Part shown: positions 13,468-25,377 of the stretch, piece by piece | Numbering within the stretch: the stretch's first letter is position 1 | Layout: every line of letters begins with the position of its first letter | Assembly (NCBI RefSeq): GCF_958295425.1 | Contig: NC_081146.1 | Location: forward strand, 19,911,458-19,975,457 | Reading direction: 5' to 3' | Length of the DNA: 64,000 nucleotides | Origin: Solea solea | Taxonomy: Eukaryota > Chordata > Actinopteri > Pleuronectiformes > Soleidae | The notes under the pieces: model-generated | The model's database searches: none | What the model was told of the DNA's origin: nothing | What the model saw: only the letters and a program-made list of their open reading frames with translations | Made by a program: the position numbers and the translations under genes

Positions 13468-14034
13468 CAGTGTTGTAATGTAACCAAGTACAAATACTTT
13501 GTTACTTGACTTAAGTACAAAATTCACGTATCTGTACTTTACTTTATTTGTATTTCTAGCAGCTTTTACTTTTACTACTCTACATTTCCCCTAACTATCT
13601 TTGTTACACATTACTACCAAATAAAATCAGAAGAAGCAGAGTTGGTAATGGTCTGTACTTATATAGCGCTTTTCTAGTCTTGATGACCTGCTTAACACTA
13701 TAGTTTTGCCATTCACACACTTCACCATGGGGTTAAGTGTCTTGCTCAAGAACACATATAGACGAGCAGAGCCAGGAATTGAATGCACGACCTTCCAGTC
13801 GAAAGACAACTCGCCCTACCACTGAGCTACCATTGCTCAATCCTCACTTTTTTAATACTCTTACTTCTAAAACTTCAGTACATTTTATATCAGACAATTG
13901 CTTTGTGATACTTAAGTACAGTAAATGTCATAAACTTTAAGACTTTTACTTAAGGTGACTTCATCTTCTACCAAAGTCATATTCTGGTAAGATACTTTTA
14001 CTCAAGTATCCCTTTTAAGTACTTTATACAAGAC
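13468..14034. mobile_element. Palindromic MITE-like element split by a SINE
   Basis: The left part (13468 to about 13636) reads CAGTGTTGTAATGTAACC, then AAGTACAAATACTTTG and TTACTTGACTTAAGTAC. The right part (about 13839-14034) reads GATACTTTTACTCAAGTATCC, then TTTTAAGTACTTTATAC (shown in parts). These AAGTA/TACTT arms are typical of a fold-back teleost DNA element. A tRNA-derived SINE lies between the halves, so the SINE landed later. The family name is not certain. Confidence 0.6.
13637..13838 (-). mobile_element. tRNA-derived SINE, decayed copy
   Basis: On the - strand the head reads GGTAGCTCAGTGGTAGGGCG, matching a tRNA A box, followed about 30 nt later by GTGCATTCAATTCC, a weakened B box. 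The body contains CTTGAGCAAGACACTTAACCC and AATGGCAAAAC, and the tail is TATATAAGTACAGACC. The same head-body-tail order occurs at 63575-63864. It is a SINE and not a tRNA gene: there is no acceptor-stem pairing and a body follows. Confidence 0.75.
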
Positions 14035-14363
14035 TGGGTGAGAGTAGGAAGCTCATTCTGAAACCTGAAACTTTTTTTATGGCGCTTTTCTCTCACAGCT
14101 GATAGCAGATTCCTGACTGATAAGAATCAAGAGGATAACAGTGCCATTGTTTTCTAAGTTCTCCGTATCTGCCAGACGAAAATGCTGCCCCTGAGAATTT
14201 TTTAAATAAAAACAGAACCAACAGCATTTTCAAACGCAACTGCTTCGGTGGCTCAAAAACACTGTGGTATTGTGTATTGCAGGTATATCGGGACCAGATT
14301 GAAGAGAACGATTGTGTGGATGTAGTAGTGCTGTGTGGAATACCGGTTCATACTACACAAAAG

Positions 14364-14369
<6 letters not shown>

Positions 14370-14405
<36 letters not shown>
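14370..14405. repeat. (TA)n microsatellite
   Basis: Uninterrupted TA dinucleotides of about 18 units. The Ile/Tyr-alternating open frames over it are artefacts. Confidence 0.95.
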
Positions 14406-14409
<4 letters not shown>

Positions 14410-16494
14410 CAACAAAACACTGTTCGATGGGGGACCCTTTTCACTGCTGCACCAGCCATGCTAAAGGCTTAACTGAAGAAGTAACTGACACACTCAGTTT
14501 CATCCCAGTATGAGCACACACAGTCTCTTTCCCACTGGGGTATTCACTCAAAAAAAAAAAAAAATGTTGTATATCGTGAAAGTTTGAAAAATACCGTGAT
14601 TATTTTTTGGGATGTAGCCTAAATTTGCAAGCAGCCTGGGAGCCGTTCCCTCCGCTCTCTGGCTACACTGTCAGCATACATCTGCTCTAAGAGCTGAATA
14701 ATGCAACGTGTTCTTGTAGTTTTGGACAAATAATGCTCCTTTGTGCAAACTAAACTAGCCAGGCCTTCTTTTTTCTTGCACACATATAAGGTTATCCGGG
14801 CTCAAATGTTAAGTTTATTGAGCAATAACAATGTTAGAGGCCCCAGCTGAGTGTGTGTCTCTTCAGATAGCCATTAGCCTGATTTTCATATCGGAGCCAA
14901 ACGGGGTGAGTCTGTATGCCTTCATTAGCCACAGAAGTGAGATTTCCACAGCATTAATTGTTGCTAGTAGAGATGAATTTGCCGAAGCTACAGAACAAGT
15001 TGTTCCAAGTTATACAGAGCTATGCACTAAAAAAGTGTGGCTAAGTGCTATATACTGTAGAGGCAGACAACTCTGCCCATGTTTAAGCTGAGTTTGTGAG
15101 TAGTTCAGTGCTGATATTGTTTTTAAATGGCTACAGTCTGCATGTGGTAATACATGATAGACTGTTAAGTACTGACAGATGTAAGTAAGTGTACTTGTAT
15201 TTGTCTCCGTGTGTGTCTATGCCTCTAGGCAAAGGCAAAAAAAAGAAGATGTAAACAAGGTTGTTTTCGTTAGTGTGTTTCCTTATTGCAACAAAAAAAA
15301 ATAAAAAATCCTCTCACTCTCCCCCAGTGATAAAGTAAGTAATTGTTGGTCTGGATAATTTCTTATGGAACACCCTGTCTCTAACAGGTAAATGAGTCAT
15401 CATTGAAAAAGTCATGTATGTCACATGTGTGACTGAGAGCTCACACAGTGCTGTGCTCTGTGAGCGACTGCTGCTTTGTGTCAGCTTGTCTGCTCTGTGT
15501 CTGACAGCTTCTTTTCACCGGCAGGTCAGCTGAACTGTCTGACCTCCCACTGGCCTCTATCGCGTACACACACACACACCACCACCCCCCCACCCACATG
15601 CGAAGGTCAAAGGGTCATGAAAGGGTGTGTGTTATGTGTGTGCTGTCTCTACACTGTTTACTCTCTCTGTGTGCTTGTCTTTTTGGCTGCTGTGATTGCT
15701 GTTTGTGTCTGATGGTGCCAGGTATCTGACCTCAGCGCTTGTCAGATCTGAACTGGAGCACAAGTCTGTCCGTGAAACCGAGGTTTCAAGTCCAGCTGTG
15801 TGGCTTTGTTGCCCACCATTCTTCCTCTCTTCCAATTTGAAGTTGCCTTAGAAATAAGAAGCCATTCTTAAATATTGTTGCCATTTTTGTTGCACTTGAA
15901 CTCCCTGATCAGTCACTTTGACGTGATTTGAATAAACCTGATGACCCTCTCCTCACTTCAGCAGAAAAAAAAGCAATGGAACAGCTGTCCTGCACTGCAA
16001 AGTATCCAGGCTACTGAGGGAATAAGGGTTCTGCAGATACCAGACCAATATTGTTTTGACAAGTGGATTAGTGTTGTAATAACATCAGACTGGTGCTGGT
16101 AATGCTGACGGCCAGCACACACTGTTCTCCAGGCTGTGCTGGAGTCTGTACACTGTGTTCTGGAGTCTCTGAACTTGGATGGATTCTGGGGTTCAGACAG
16201 GATAGGCCTCTCCTCTCCCTTGATTCTTTTCTCTTTCATTTAATATCTCCTCCTCCTCCCTACACTTCATTCCTACCCTCTCAACTCCCTCCCCTGGCTT
16301 CCTTCCTTCCTGACTTTCAGAGGAGGGAGAGCCACTAGCCGTAGCCACTGTACTTTTATTTTGCTGCATAACTCATCCCCGCCCATAATTCAGAGGAGCG
16401 CTTTGAGCCCAGCATCTGGTTTGTGTGGCTTTAACAAACAGCAGAAGGGCAAAGTATGTGGTATTTATCCGTCAGGCTTACAGAAGGATGACTT

Positions 16495-16552
16495 GGTTTC
16501 CCAGAATGCTGTTCTTTCAGTGAAGTACTCCCTCAGTCCCCACCCTGTGGCT
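16495..16552 (+). repeat. Diverged local duplication, first copy
   Basis: The words GGTTTCC, AATGCTG, CTCAGTCC and TTGTGGC or CTGTGGC occur in the same order and similar spacing here and at 16744-16801. The copies are roughly two-thirds alike by eye. The element is unknown. Confidence 0.4.
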
Positions 16553-16743
16553 ACTGTGGTAAGCACACAGGTCCAGGCTGGTCATGACTGAACTGAGATG
16601 TTCAACATTGTTCCAACATACGTCTGCTCATCTGGGACCAGAACCCAGCCCGATAAAGGACACGTTTAGTCCGACAACCAACTTCGATACGTGGGTTTTA
16701 AAAAGATGTGGAAATGTTGTACGGAGTGAAACAAGTAATTATT

Positions 16744-16801
16744 GGTTTCCAAATGCTGCTTCCTTGAAAGTAACTTTACCTCAGTCCTCTCCCTTGTGGC
16801 T
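16744..16801 (+). repeat. Diverged local duplication, second copy
   Basis: Partner of 16495-16552, in direct orientation about 250 bp downstream. Confidence 0.4.
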
Positions 16802-17695
16802 TGTTAGGTGGGTTTGGCCTTACAAGTCTGCTGCACTGTTTTTTTTTCTTCTTCCAGCTCCACACCACTTCCTTCAGTCTTATGTGTGGTTGATGACATT
16901 AGCAGACTTTTGGAGTTGTACTTTCACACTGGGTGACTCACATCACGATGTAGATCTTTAAGACCCGACATAAAATGTCTGATGGGAGAAGTTATTTGGG
17001 TTTTTGGCCAAATAACTCTGGATTAATTGTTAAAGGGCAGTTCAGTGACAGTTATTTTGTCGGTGTTGCTTTATTATACTAATGAAGTCATTAATGTGGC
17101 GGTGGCAGTCATTTGTGTTTGAGCTTGTCTGTCGTCGTTTTGCAGCGTAAGCATTCCTCTGCTCTTCTGCGGTTAATGTCGGTTGGTTGAACTGGCTCGG
17201 GAACCGAGATTTCTTTACAATGTTTTTTTCCCCCCTCCGTGTGGTTTGTGTGAGCCCTCTTCCTCTCAGTCTTACCCCACCCGCTTTCTGTGGCTGCTGT
17301 GGTAGAACGGAGGCAGGTTTGGGTAGGTTTACTTCTCACTAACCCGCTGTAATGCAGAAAAATAAGCTAAGGGGATTACAGATGCCAGGAAGACTGGGAT
17401 AGGCTGGCTTTAATTGGACTGGGATTGGCCTCTCTGATAATGATAATGATTTTGTTTCTCATGAGAAGTTATTTTGGAAGAGAATTAAGTATTAAGTGTT
17501 CCTGCTGTAATTAAAATACCATCCATCGTTTTTCCAAATTTTACGTAACTCTTTTTTTGTCTTTTACCTGATTCCATCTCTCTTTTGTCAAAAAGTGTTC
17601 AGGTAGCTTGTGCAATCGTGCTTTGTGAGGAAAGTATCCGCCAGCATTAAGGCATTAGAGCTCAGAAAGCTGACTCTACATTGTGTGTTGCTCGA

Positions 17696-17732
17696 ACACA
17701 CACACACGCACGCACACACACACACACACACA
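17696..17732. repeat. (CA)n microsatellite, interrupted
   Basis: CA run with CACGCACGCA interruptions. Confidence 0.9.
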
Positions 17733-17899
17733 GGGAAGTGCACACACAAGTGAGTGAGTGTCCAGCCATGAGTAAGAGTGTGAGTAGGGTCCAACTGGGT
17801 GCCAAGACTAGACAAGGTCAAGACTTCTGCTCAGAACAAAGTGACAACATGTGATAAGATTCTCAGACAGGGAGGAAGCAATTGAGAGAGAATGACACA

Positions 17900-18180
17900 A
17901 AGAGAGAGAGAGAGAGAGAGTGGAGCGATGAATGTATAAAGTGTGTGGGACTGGAAGACAAAGCAGAATAAGAAAAAAAAAGCTAAGAATAATGGTGGGT
18001 GAGATAGGAATGCAAGAAGAAAGACTGATAGAGGCAGGAAGTGATGTGGGAAAGGAGAGAGGCGGATGGAGGGACGGACCTAAAAGTAAGGAATGTTACA
18101 GAGGTGAAGGGAAAGCAATGATACAGGAGGGGTTGAAAGAGATGGCAGTGGGAGGAAAGGAAAATGAAAGGATGAATTAA
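17900..18180. repeat. (GA)n and purine-rich tract
   Basis: A GA run at 17900-17920 is followed by about 260 bp in which the + strand is mostly A/G. Open frames through it (Lys/Glu/Gly-rich, or Ser/Phe/Leu on the other strand) are compositional. Confidence 0.8.
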
Positions 18181-18376
18181 TGAACAAGAGGCAGGGGGGG
18201 TGAGAGAGGTCATCTTAGATCAAGTCTGGTGTGTGTGCATGCCTGCGTGTGTGTGTGTGTTATTCAGTGTTCCCACAAAGAATCCACTTTACACTGTTGA
18301 CACCACACTCTGGACACTGATATGTCCAGTGATTTTGAACACACACTTCACACATAAAGAACTGTTGGTGAACCGG

Positions 18377-18400
18377 ACACACACACACACACACACACAC
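18377..18400. repeat. (CA)n microsatellite
   Basis: CA dinucleotide run. A shorter GT run lies at about 18246-18260. Confidence 0.9.
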
Positions 18401-18974
18401 AAACAATCTGACAGACTGACTGGGCTTCTGACCTGTGCTGCCCCCTGCTGGTGTACACATGGTAGAACAGTCAGAATGGTGCTGTGGCTCTTTAAAAACT
18501 CTAAAGCTTCACTTGTGAGAGAACAGTTTAAATCATGAGGTCCGTTTAGTAGCTGCTCCACAGCTCTTGATCATATTTTCATCAATGGATGAATCCCTGT
18601 TGTCATAGCAGTGTAGAATTGTGTTGTTAAAAGGCCCAAATCCAATCAAAGTAAGAAACCAACATTGTATTGTTCATTTTATTAATTACACTAAATTTGA
18701 CACCCTACCATGGGACAATAAATCATGCTATGAGAGAAAAAAGACAAATTATGCTGTAACTCTTAATTGGTTAAGCGGGAATAAAGGCTTATTATTTTCT
18801 CTTTGACCCAAAAAATGATTCATTGAGATACCAGAAGGAAAGCTAATTCAAACCAATTCAAATGTACATGTACCTATGTACATAATGGCATTCATTTGTC
18901 TATTTTGTGCCCACGTCTATTGTAAATGAATTTTCTAACCACCGCGTCTCTTTTCCTTTGTTCTTCCTTTGCAG

Positions 18975-19129
18975 CTGAACTGGAGTTTGTTCAGATTGTC
19001 ATCATTATCGTGGTGATGACGGTGATGGTGGTGGTGATCATCTGCCTGCTCAACCATTACAAACTCTCAACCTGGTCTTTCATTACAAGGCAGAGCCAGG
19101 CCCGCAGGCACGACCATGCCCTGCAGCAG
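18975..19129 (+). CDS. LDLRAD4: LDLRAD4 transmembrane exon (partial gene, internal exon)
   Basis: LDLRAD4 is a single-pass endosomal membrane protein that restrains TGF-beta signalling. The exon follows a TTCCTTTGCAG acceptor and ends CAG|GTCAGT. It enters with the last two bases of a split codon and leaves in phase 0, giving 51 residues. It starts ELEFVQ, then has a hydrophobic helix of about 21 residues (VQIVIIIVV to VVVIICLL), then the basic cytoplasmic stretch [20 protein letters not shown]. The words ELEF, LLNHYK and SF.tR fit LDLRAD4 better than its paralogue PMEPA1, which has LLSHYKLSARSF (recalled). The preceding LDL-receptor A domain exon is outside the window. An ATG at 18926 is in frame but lies in the intron, so I do not treat it as a start. 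Confidence 0.95.
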
Positions 19130-19817
19130 GTCAGTGTTTGTGAATGACACAGAAAGAAACCGTTTGTATTTATGTGTTCTAGCTTCTAACTATTGTCTGC
19201 ATCCATGTCGGGAACATTTTGATCTAAACTGATTGTGAGTGGAAAAAAACCCCCCCAAAAAACAGTGTGTGCATTTGTGGTCACTTTGACAGTACAAGTC
19301 TTCCTTTCTGAAGTGGGACAAACAGAGTTGACCAGTTTGTTCCCAGTGAAGCAGCATGGATTAAACAAAGTGTTTAAAACCCCCCACTTCTCCCTAGTCA
19401 CAGTCTCCGTCTTGGTTCACTGAGGTAGCAGATTTGCTCCAGTCTGTTAGGTGATTGTTGAATTGGTTTCTTCAGAGCCAGGTTCCATCAGACCTTGATG
19501 TTTAATTCACTACACGGCTGTCTAGACAGCAGAGGCGCTGCCCCCATACCGGCACGGCGACACTTCGGGACAAACACATACATAATCACTTTGATAAACA
19601 CACACTGCCAGATTGCACCCACGTGAAGTGTGTGCAACTGCAAAGGGATAAAAAACAAAAAAATAACAACCCTCTTCTGACTTTGTCACTTCACTGGAAA
19701 ATGTGTCACTAACCACCTTAACAAATTTGAATTATTTAAGTGTTAAAAAAAATTAGATTTAAAATCTTGAAAAATACAGCAACGTTCTTTGCTCTGAGCT
19801 TGTCAGATGGAGGAGCA

Positions 19818-19855
<38 letters not shown>

Positions 19856-21834
19856 ACACATACACCACAACAGGTGAACGTTGCTGTTCGTCAGTGTTTG
19901 TACAGAATATAAATGTAAACACTCTGATATCAAACCTCCTGTTTGAGAAACGTCGTGCTTTAGCGACAGACTGCACACAAACAGGTACGGTTTTTCCTCT
20001 GTAATTCAGTTCCTAATCTTTTGGAATTTTAAATAAAGAAGCAAAGCTTCTGTACGTGTTATTGTGGAGCAGGTGCAGTTACTTATGAGTGAACAGGAAA
20101 ACCACTGATAAAGTCAGCTGATGGTGTCATGCTAACTGTGGCTTCTTCGGTCCATATTTTAACATATTATAATATACATAATGTGCACAGAGGAGACACT
20201 CAGCCTTTGCTTTTCACACACTTTAAATGAAGGTACAGAATAATGATGCATGATGCATTATTGGTGTGTTGATATGTTTGTCCTCACAATCTGACAAAGC
20301 TTGGTTGCCCAGTTACAGATTATTTAAATACAGATAATAACCTCACATTTCCTCTTTTTTAATCTCTTCTCTGTGCTGCCCAGTCACAGCAAAAACAAAT
20401 TACACAGTCGCAGACATCGAAGGCTCATGTGATTCATGTAGCTGATCCATCATTCACATGCATTGATTTTTAATGGGGAACAGTGAGCATTACCTGCAGC
20501 CGCTATTTTTAATAACTCGTAAAAACTTCTTCTGGACATTGAAAACTGACGACTGATATTTAAAACATGGACTTTGCAGAGTTGAATTATTAACCGATTT
20601 GAATGAAACATTACCAGAGGTCGCTCAGTCCTCTGTGATACCTGGTGTCACATGTCGCAGTCTTTTAAATATCAATATTAATATTGAACTGTCCCTTTTT
20701 AAAATAAATGTAGTAGTGTAGTACTTCTTTAGCAGTCCATTACTCATTTATGTTCATTATACTGATTTATATTGGAAATACTTGCGCGCTTGTACAATAG
20801 AGCTGAAAAATTCATCGATTTCAGAAAGAAAAAAAAGAACTGTAAAGGCTGCAGCTTGGGATATGTCTTATGCAGCATACCTGACCAAGGATGTATACTT
20901 TTTTATATATTCTTGGTGGTTTCAGTAACAGTAATTCATATCTTAAAGTTGTTGGCCTTGCATTTGATAGTTTTATGTAATCTCATGTGGTTCTGCTTCA
21001 TCGTGTTTTAAATCTCTTACAGTGTGAATGTTGAACTGAATCTTAACTTATAAAGAAGACAGAAACATTGCTAATCATATCTGTCAAAGGAAGAAGAATT
21101 CATAAAACGAAAAGTCAGGCATAATATGTATTTGTGTATTACTGTGATTTAGCCCTCATGCACGTTTACTAACTTAAGACGATATACAGAGCTCTTTTAC
21201 TCCCCATTTAATCCACTGTGGCAGAATCAAAGGGAATAAAGATGATCAGAGAACAAAAAGCTGATAAAAACCCTGCACTGTGTTAGACTGACCATTGGCC
21301 TTTTGCTCCTAACACTCACTTAAATAACAGGGATTTCTCTTTTTCATCAAACATTGTCGACAGTGCCATGTGGCAAGAAAACAACCTCAAGTTAAATGTA
21401 GAGAGAGGGAAAATGCAATTATTTGGTATTTCTACTTCTTTGTTGTAGCTTTTATCTCGCCCCCCCCCCCCTTTTTTTTTTTTTAGGACTGGCGCCGTCT
21501 GCCTTTTGTTGTCCTCACTCCCAGAATGAGCAGAATTTCATCTTCTGTGTTCTCATGAAGTTGTTATATTTTAGGTGTTTAGAGTCCGTCTTCCCTTTTT
21601 AGATAATAAAGACCAATTGTGTCGTCAGCTTAATGTGTTGCATCAAAAACCAGTCAGACAACTCTGCTGTAATGATAGTTGATGCACATACATTGTCAGC
21701 TATCGAAAGAGGATTCTGTCTGTAAGAGGAATATGTGAGATAACAGTCCCCTTGAATCTCAAGCATGTGAACAAACGTCTTGAAACCACCAGCGGAAATC
21801 TTACCTTTTGTCCCTGTTTTGTCACAATGTATAG
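19130..21834 (+). other. LDLRAD4: LDLRAD4 intron between transmembrane exon and microexon
   Basis: Begins GTCAGT and ends with a T-rich tract and TATAG. It holds a CA microsatellite at 19819-19861 and a poly-C/poly-T run at 21461-21484. I see no further exon. Confidence 0.85.
19819..19861. repeat. (CA)n microsatellite
   Basis: CA run with TACA interruptions. Confidence 0.95.
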
Positions 21835-21885
21835 GACGGATGTCTGTGGCCTTCAGACAGTGGTTCGCGACAAGGTGCCTCGGAG
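21835..21885 (+). CDS. LDLRAD4: LDLRAD4 51-bp microexon, probably alternatively spliced
   Basis: The 51 bases between an AATGTATAG acceptor and a strong GAG|GTAAGA donor encode DGCLWPSDSGSRQGASE in phase 0. The human protein, as I recall it, has EGCLWPSDSAAPRLGASE at exactly this point between the transmembrane exon and the PPxY exon. That 18-residue block separates the long and short human isoforms (306 and 288 residues in my recollection). Both neighbouring exon ends are in phase 0, so inclusion or skipping keeps the frame. GCLWPS also occurs in PMEPA1, so the block predates the split of the two paralogues. The fish version is one residue shorter. Splicing itself is inferred, but the match of peptide, position and phase is hard to get by chance. 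Confidence 0.9.
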
Positions 21886-22628
21886 GTAAGACCACCATCA
21901 CACCGTCTTTACACCTTTTTAACCCACAAACCGCTGCAACCAGTGACAGAGAATGGCAGCCTAAGCTATGGAGAAGTATTCATTTTCAGATATTTATAGC
22001 AAGTATATAAAAAAAAATTAAAAAACAAAGTTACTCCATCAAATAATTTAGCTTTAGCATTTTGAATCAATCAATTCATCCACTGGTAGGGTGGTGGTAG
22101 TGTATAATTGAATGTACATGTCACATTTCTCACCTCCCAGTGATCCCATTGTATGACATCTTTCATTTCATGTCGTATGATGTGTGACCTCTTCACTACA
22201 AGAAGATCCAACATGTAGGATTATCTTTTCTGCCTTTAGTTTGAAAGCTATGGTCTGTAATAATCTTTGTGTCTAGATTAGCTTCTGTACCCATCTGTCT
22301 CCAACTGACCAGCCAAAGGTTAGTGAGCGAGTCACGGAAAACTGGCCGAGAAAGTGCAGCCAAACGTCCCAATCACAGACAATATCCCCATTTCCACCAA
22401 GTTATCTGTGTTTCCATTGTTAAACTTAAGAGAACCCTCACTTTCGTGCGACAGTAGTGTGGAAAAAAAAAAAACCAGCGGTGCTTTTCCGTCCAGTCCT
22501 CAACCGCCTCCTCTCTAACAAAGATTGTTTTCTTCTCGAGAAAAAAAACGGCCACATGCCAAGAAGAAAGAGCACGGAATGCAGGATGTCCTTCATTGTT
22601 GCTCTTTGTTCACTGTGTTGCACTGGTA

Positions 22629-22668
22629 TGACGTTGCGTCATTCACGTAGCAGACGCCTATTACGTAA
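22629..22668. promoter_or_regulatory. Candidate intronic element with bZIP-like palindromes
   Basis: TGACGTTGCGTCA (22629-22641) is an inverted TGACG pair and TTACGTAA (22661-22668) is a perfect palindrome of the C/EBP or PAR-bZIP type. The following 200 bp is unusually CpG-rich for this intron. Regulatory function is only an inference. Confidence 0.3.
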
Positions 22669-23730
22669 ATAAATATGTAATGCGAATCTGGCCCTGGTGC
22701 TGTTCCAAAACGGCGCCGTGGTGAGCTAAACTGCGCTGGAAACGACGATAATGACTTCCCCATTAAGGGTAGAAGCTTAATCACGAGGGCCAACAGGAGA
22801 GTCTGGGCTGTATGCGTTGCAAAGTGTATCCCGCTAACGCTCGCTTTTCCAGACCCGAGCTTTAAAGACATCCAGTGGAATTCCTGTCATGTCTGATTTG
22901 CTTTCAAAGGCGTAATTGCTGCTGTGTTGTAAAACTTACAAATTATGCGGCTAGTGGAAATAAAGATGACAGCTTGCTTTAAGTAGCACATTTAACTGTG
23001 TTTGACATTCAAAGCCAGTGTAGAAAGTACAGGCTATAAAGATGGCAACTAAAATGGATGGAACCGAGAGAAAGACCTGAATGATGTCTTTTGTACTTGC
23101 TCTGTAATATTAGAGATCTGTCTGTTCCCAGCTCTTCTTTGTGTCTTTGTCGGCTTCTTTTCTCACTGCTCACCATTGTGCAACGAGCTCAGTGGTGACA
23201 GGGAAACTCTTAGGGCACAAATACTCTGGCATTTTGGCTGTGTAAATATTTGATCATGCAGGAATTGAAGCTTGTATGTTGCACTGGGTGCAGCTGGCAA
23301 TATACTCCAAACAAAATCACAATTTGGCAAGACTCATGAATACATAACTACAAGCGAATGCCAGTACACTCACTGTGACTGGTGATCTGTTTGTTTAACG
23401 GCGTCCATGCCAGATGGAGGAGCTTACGAGTCCTGGAGAGGAAGAGACGCACTGGGAAAATGGGGAATAAAGAGTTCAAAGAACACTTGAAAACACAACT
23501 AATCATGTGATCACATGAAAACAATTGTATATCGAGGCTGCCGGTTTGGCCAGCTATTCTTTGCACACGTTGGCAATCAAAGCAAAATTTGGCACTTTGT
23601 GTAGGCAAAAGGTCACGTTTGTACCAAAACAAACACTCCCCCCCCCCCCCCCCTCTTTGTATTACCCTGCCAGCTTTAACCGTCATGTGTAAACAAAACT
23701 GAAGAAGATGAAGTCAGAGCTGGAAAATGG

Positions 23731-23752
23731 AGAGAGAGAGAGAGAGAGAGAG
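23731..23752. repeat. (GA)n microsatellite
   Basis: GA dinucleotide run about 80 bp after a 16-base C-run at 23637-23652. Confidence 0.9.
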
Positions 23753-24114
23753 AAAAGGGTAGAAGGCAAATAAAATGAGTCAGAGAGTAAGAGGTGCACG
23801 AGGATCATGAGAGGTTAATAAAGAAAAACAGTGCCAACGCTAAAGCACCCGGAGAGACCCGGGAAAAAAGGAAAAGGCCATGGAGAGACAAACACAGAGG
23901 GAGAAGCAGTCAATGAGTGTGGGTGGCTGATAGATGCAGTGATGGGGGCTGTGTGCGTGTGTGTGTGTGTGTTAGTGCGTGTGGCAAAGGGGAGGGTGGA
24001 CGGATTTTGGTGCATCATTAATCAGCAACACCTCCCCTGACACTGTCTAGACAGCCGTCTGAGAGCTGCCCTCCTCTGTTGCGCTCTATTCCCTCTATCA
24101 GCGATACATACACC

Positions 24115-24164
24115 TTTCTCTCTCTCTCCCTCCCTCCCTCCCTCCCTCCCTCCCTCCCTCCCTG
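24115..24164. repeat. (CT)n then (CCCT)n microsatellite
   Basis: A CT run turns into about ten CCCT units. The surrounding 24110-24330 is pyrimidine-rich. Confidence 0.95.
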
Positions 24165-24888
24165 TATTCGTCTGGGTCTCTGCATTTCCTTTTTTTTTTA
24201 CTCTCTTCTCTGTTTCTTTCAGTCTTTATCTCTCTAGCTCTCCTTTCACTCTCCTTCTCTCCATGGCTCTTTCTTCTCCTCTTCACTGTCTGTGCTCCAT
24301 CCTTCCCTCTCCTTATCTCAGCAGCCAGCCTTTTTAATCCTTTCACTTCCACTCTTTCTCTTTCTATATCTTAATTTCAAATGCCCTGATCCTCTATCCC
24401 CCCAGGTTGTTTTTTTCTCTCACTCTGATGGTCTCTCCATCCTGACTGGCTTTTCATTGGAGGTTGACTATTGGAGCCACAGTCACTAATTGAAATGGAT
24501 TCCCTCTTATAGTGGCTGGCCACAGTAGAAACATGTTGAATGGGACAGAAATGTGAGAAATGAGGGAATGGATCATGCTGTCAGCGTCTAAAGACATAAT
24601 TGATGTGAAGTTCTCAGGGAAAAAGCTGCGCTCTGAAGCACTGTTTTGAATTTATTTCCTTTTTTCTTTTTACTCTTACAACAAGACGAGGCAGATTTTT
24701 TTTTTGTTTAGCGTGTTATTATACACAGCTGTCGTTGAATGTGTTTTACAGAAATAAAGAGCACAAGGAAGCATTCACAAAACGTGCAAACAAAGCCATG
24801 CAAAAAAATATCCAAAGTAAAAATATGGGGGGAAAAGGGTGGAAAAACAAATATTGACTGTAGATCTACAGGATAAATGTTTAATGTT

Positions 24889-24889
24889 A

Positions 24890-24921
<32 letters not shown>
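24889..24921. repeat. (AAT)n microsatellite
   Basis: About eleven AAT/ATA trinucleotides. Confidence 0.95.
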
Positions 24922-25298
24922 GTAGTAATTAACTGTAATGTCTTGGTGGCACATGGGTTGTGTGTATTGTTTTTACTCTTTTTACTCTTTTTTTTTTAGT
25001 TCTAAAATAAGTTTTCCATAGAGCATCTTATCATGTGGCAGTTTTATCTTCAGACACAGGTTGATGTTAATGTTTTACAAGATAAGAAAGAAAAATGGTA
25101 TGTGGTGCTGTATAAAATGATTGTTCTCTTTGTAGCACATCCTTATCTCATAATCGTGGATAATTTAAACTCCATATAATCATCTGAGAAGGGAACATCA
25201 CTCTTTACTGTTCAGAGTCAGACAGGCGTTGTTACTGTTGTGTATGTTTCCAAAACAGAGATTATAGAACTGGGTCAGTACAAGTCAATTAAATGTTC

Positions 25299-25377
25299 TC
25301 TCTCTTTCTTTCTTGCCACCCTCACCCCTTTCTCCACCCTTCTCGCTCTCTCTCTCTCTCCCTCTCTCTCTCTCTGA
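25299..25377 (+). repeat. (CT)n tract forming the acceptor polypyrimidine tract
   Basis: A near-continuous C/T tract, with a CT run at 25344-25376, ends six bases before the CAG acceptor of the terminal LDLRAD4 exon. The microsatellite therefore serves as the polypyrimidine tract. Confidence 0.85.

Larger units (their letters stand above)
1..18974 (+). other. LDLRAD4: Presumed LDLRAD4 intron, no coding exon seen
   Basis: The first LDLRAD4 exon visible begins at 18975 with a split codon, so the transcript must have an upstream exon. I found no LDL-receptor class A cysteine pattern and no convincing exon before it. The stretch holds microsatellites, pyrimidine- and purine-rich tracts and interspersed repeats listed separately. 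An alternative first exon for a short isoform could be hidden here, but I see nothing that supports one. That this is intron is inferred from gene order and the incomplete 5' end. Confidence 0.7.

Noticed and set aside
18926..18974. ATG at 18926 as an internal start for a short LDLRAD4 isoform
   Set aside because: It lies upstream of a good acceptor (TTTGCAG) with a pyrimidine-rich tract, so it is most simply intron.
21461..21523. Extra LDLRAD4 exon after the poly-C/poly-T run and TTTTAG
   Set aside because: There is no GT donor after the following CCCAG, and the translation resembles nothing in the family. The true microexon is at 21835.
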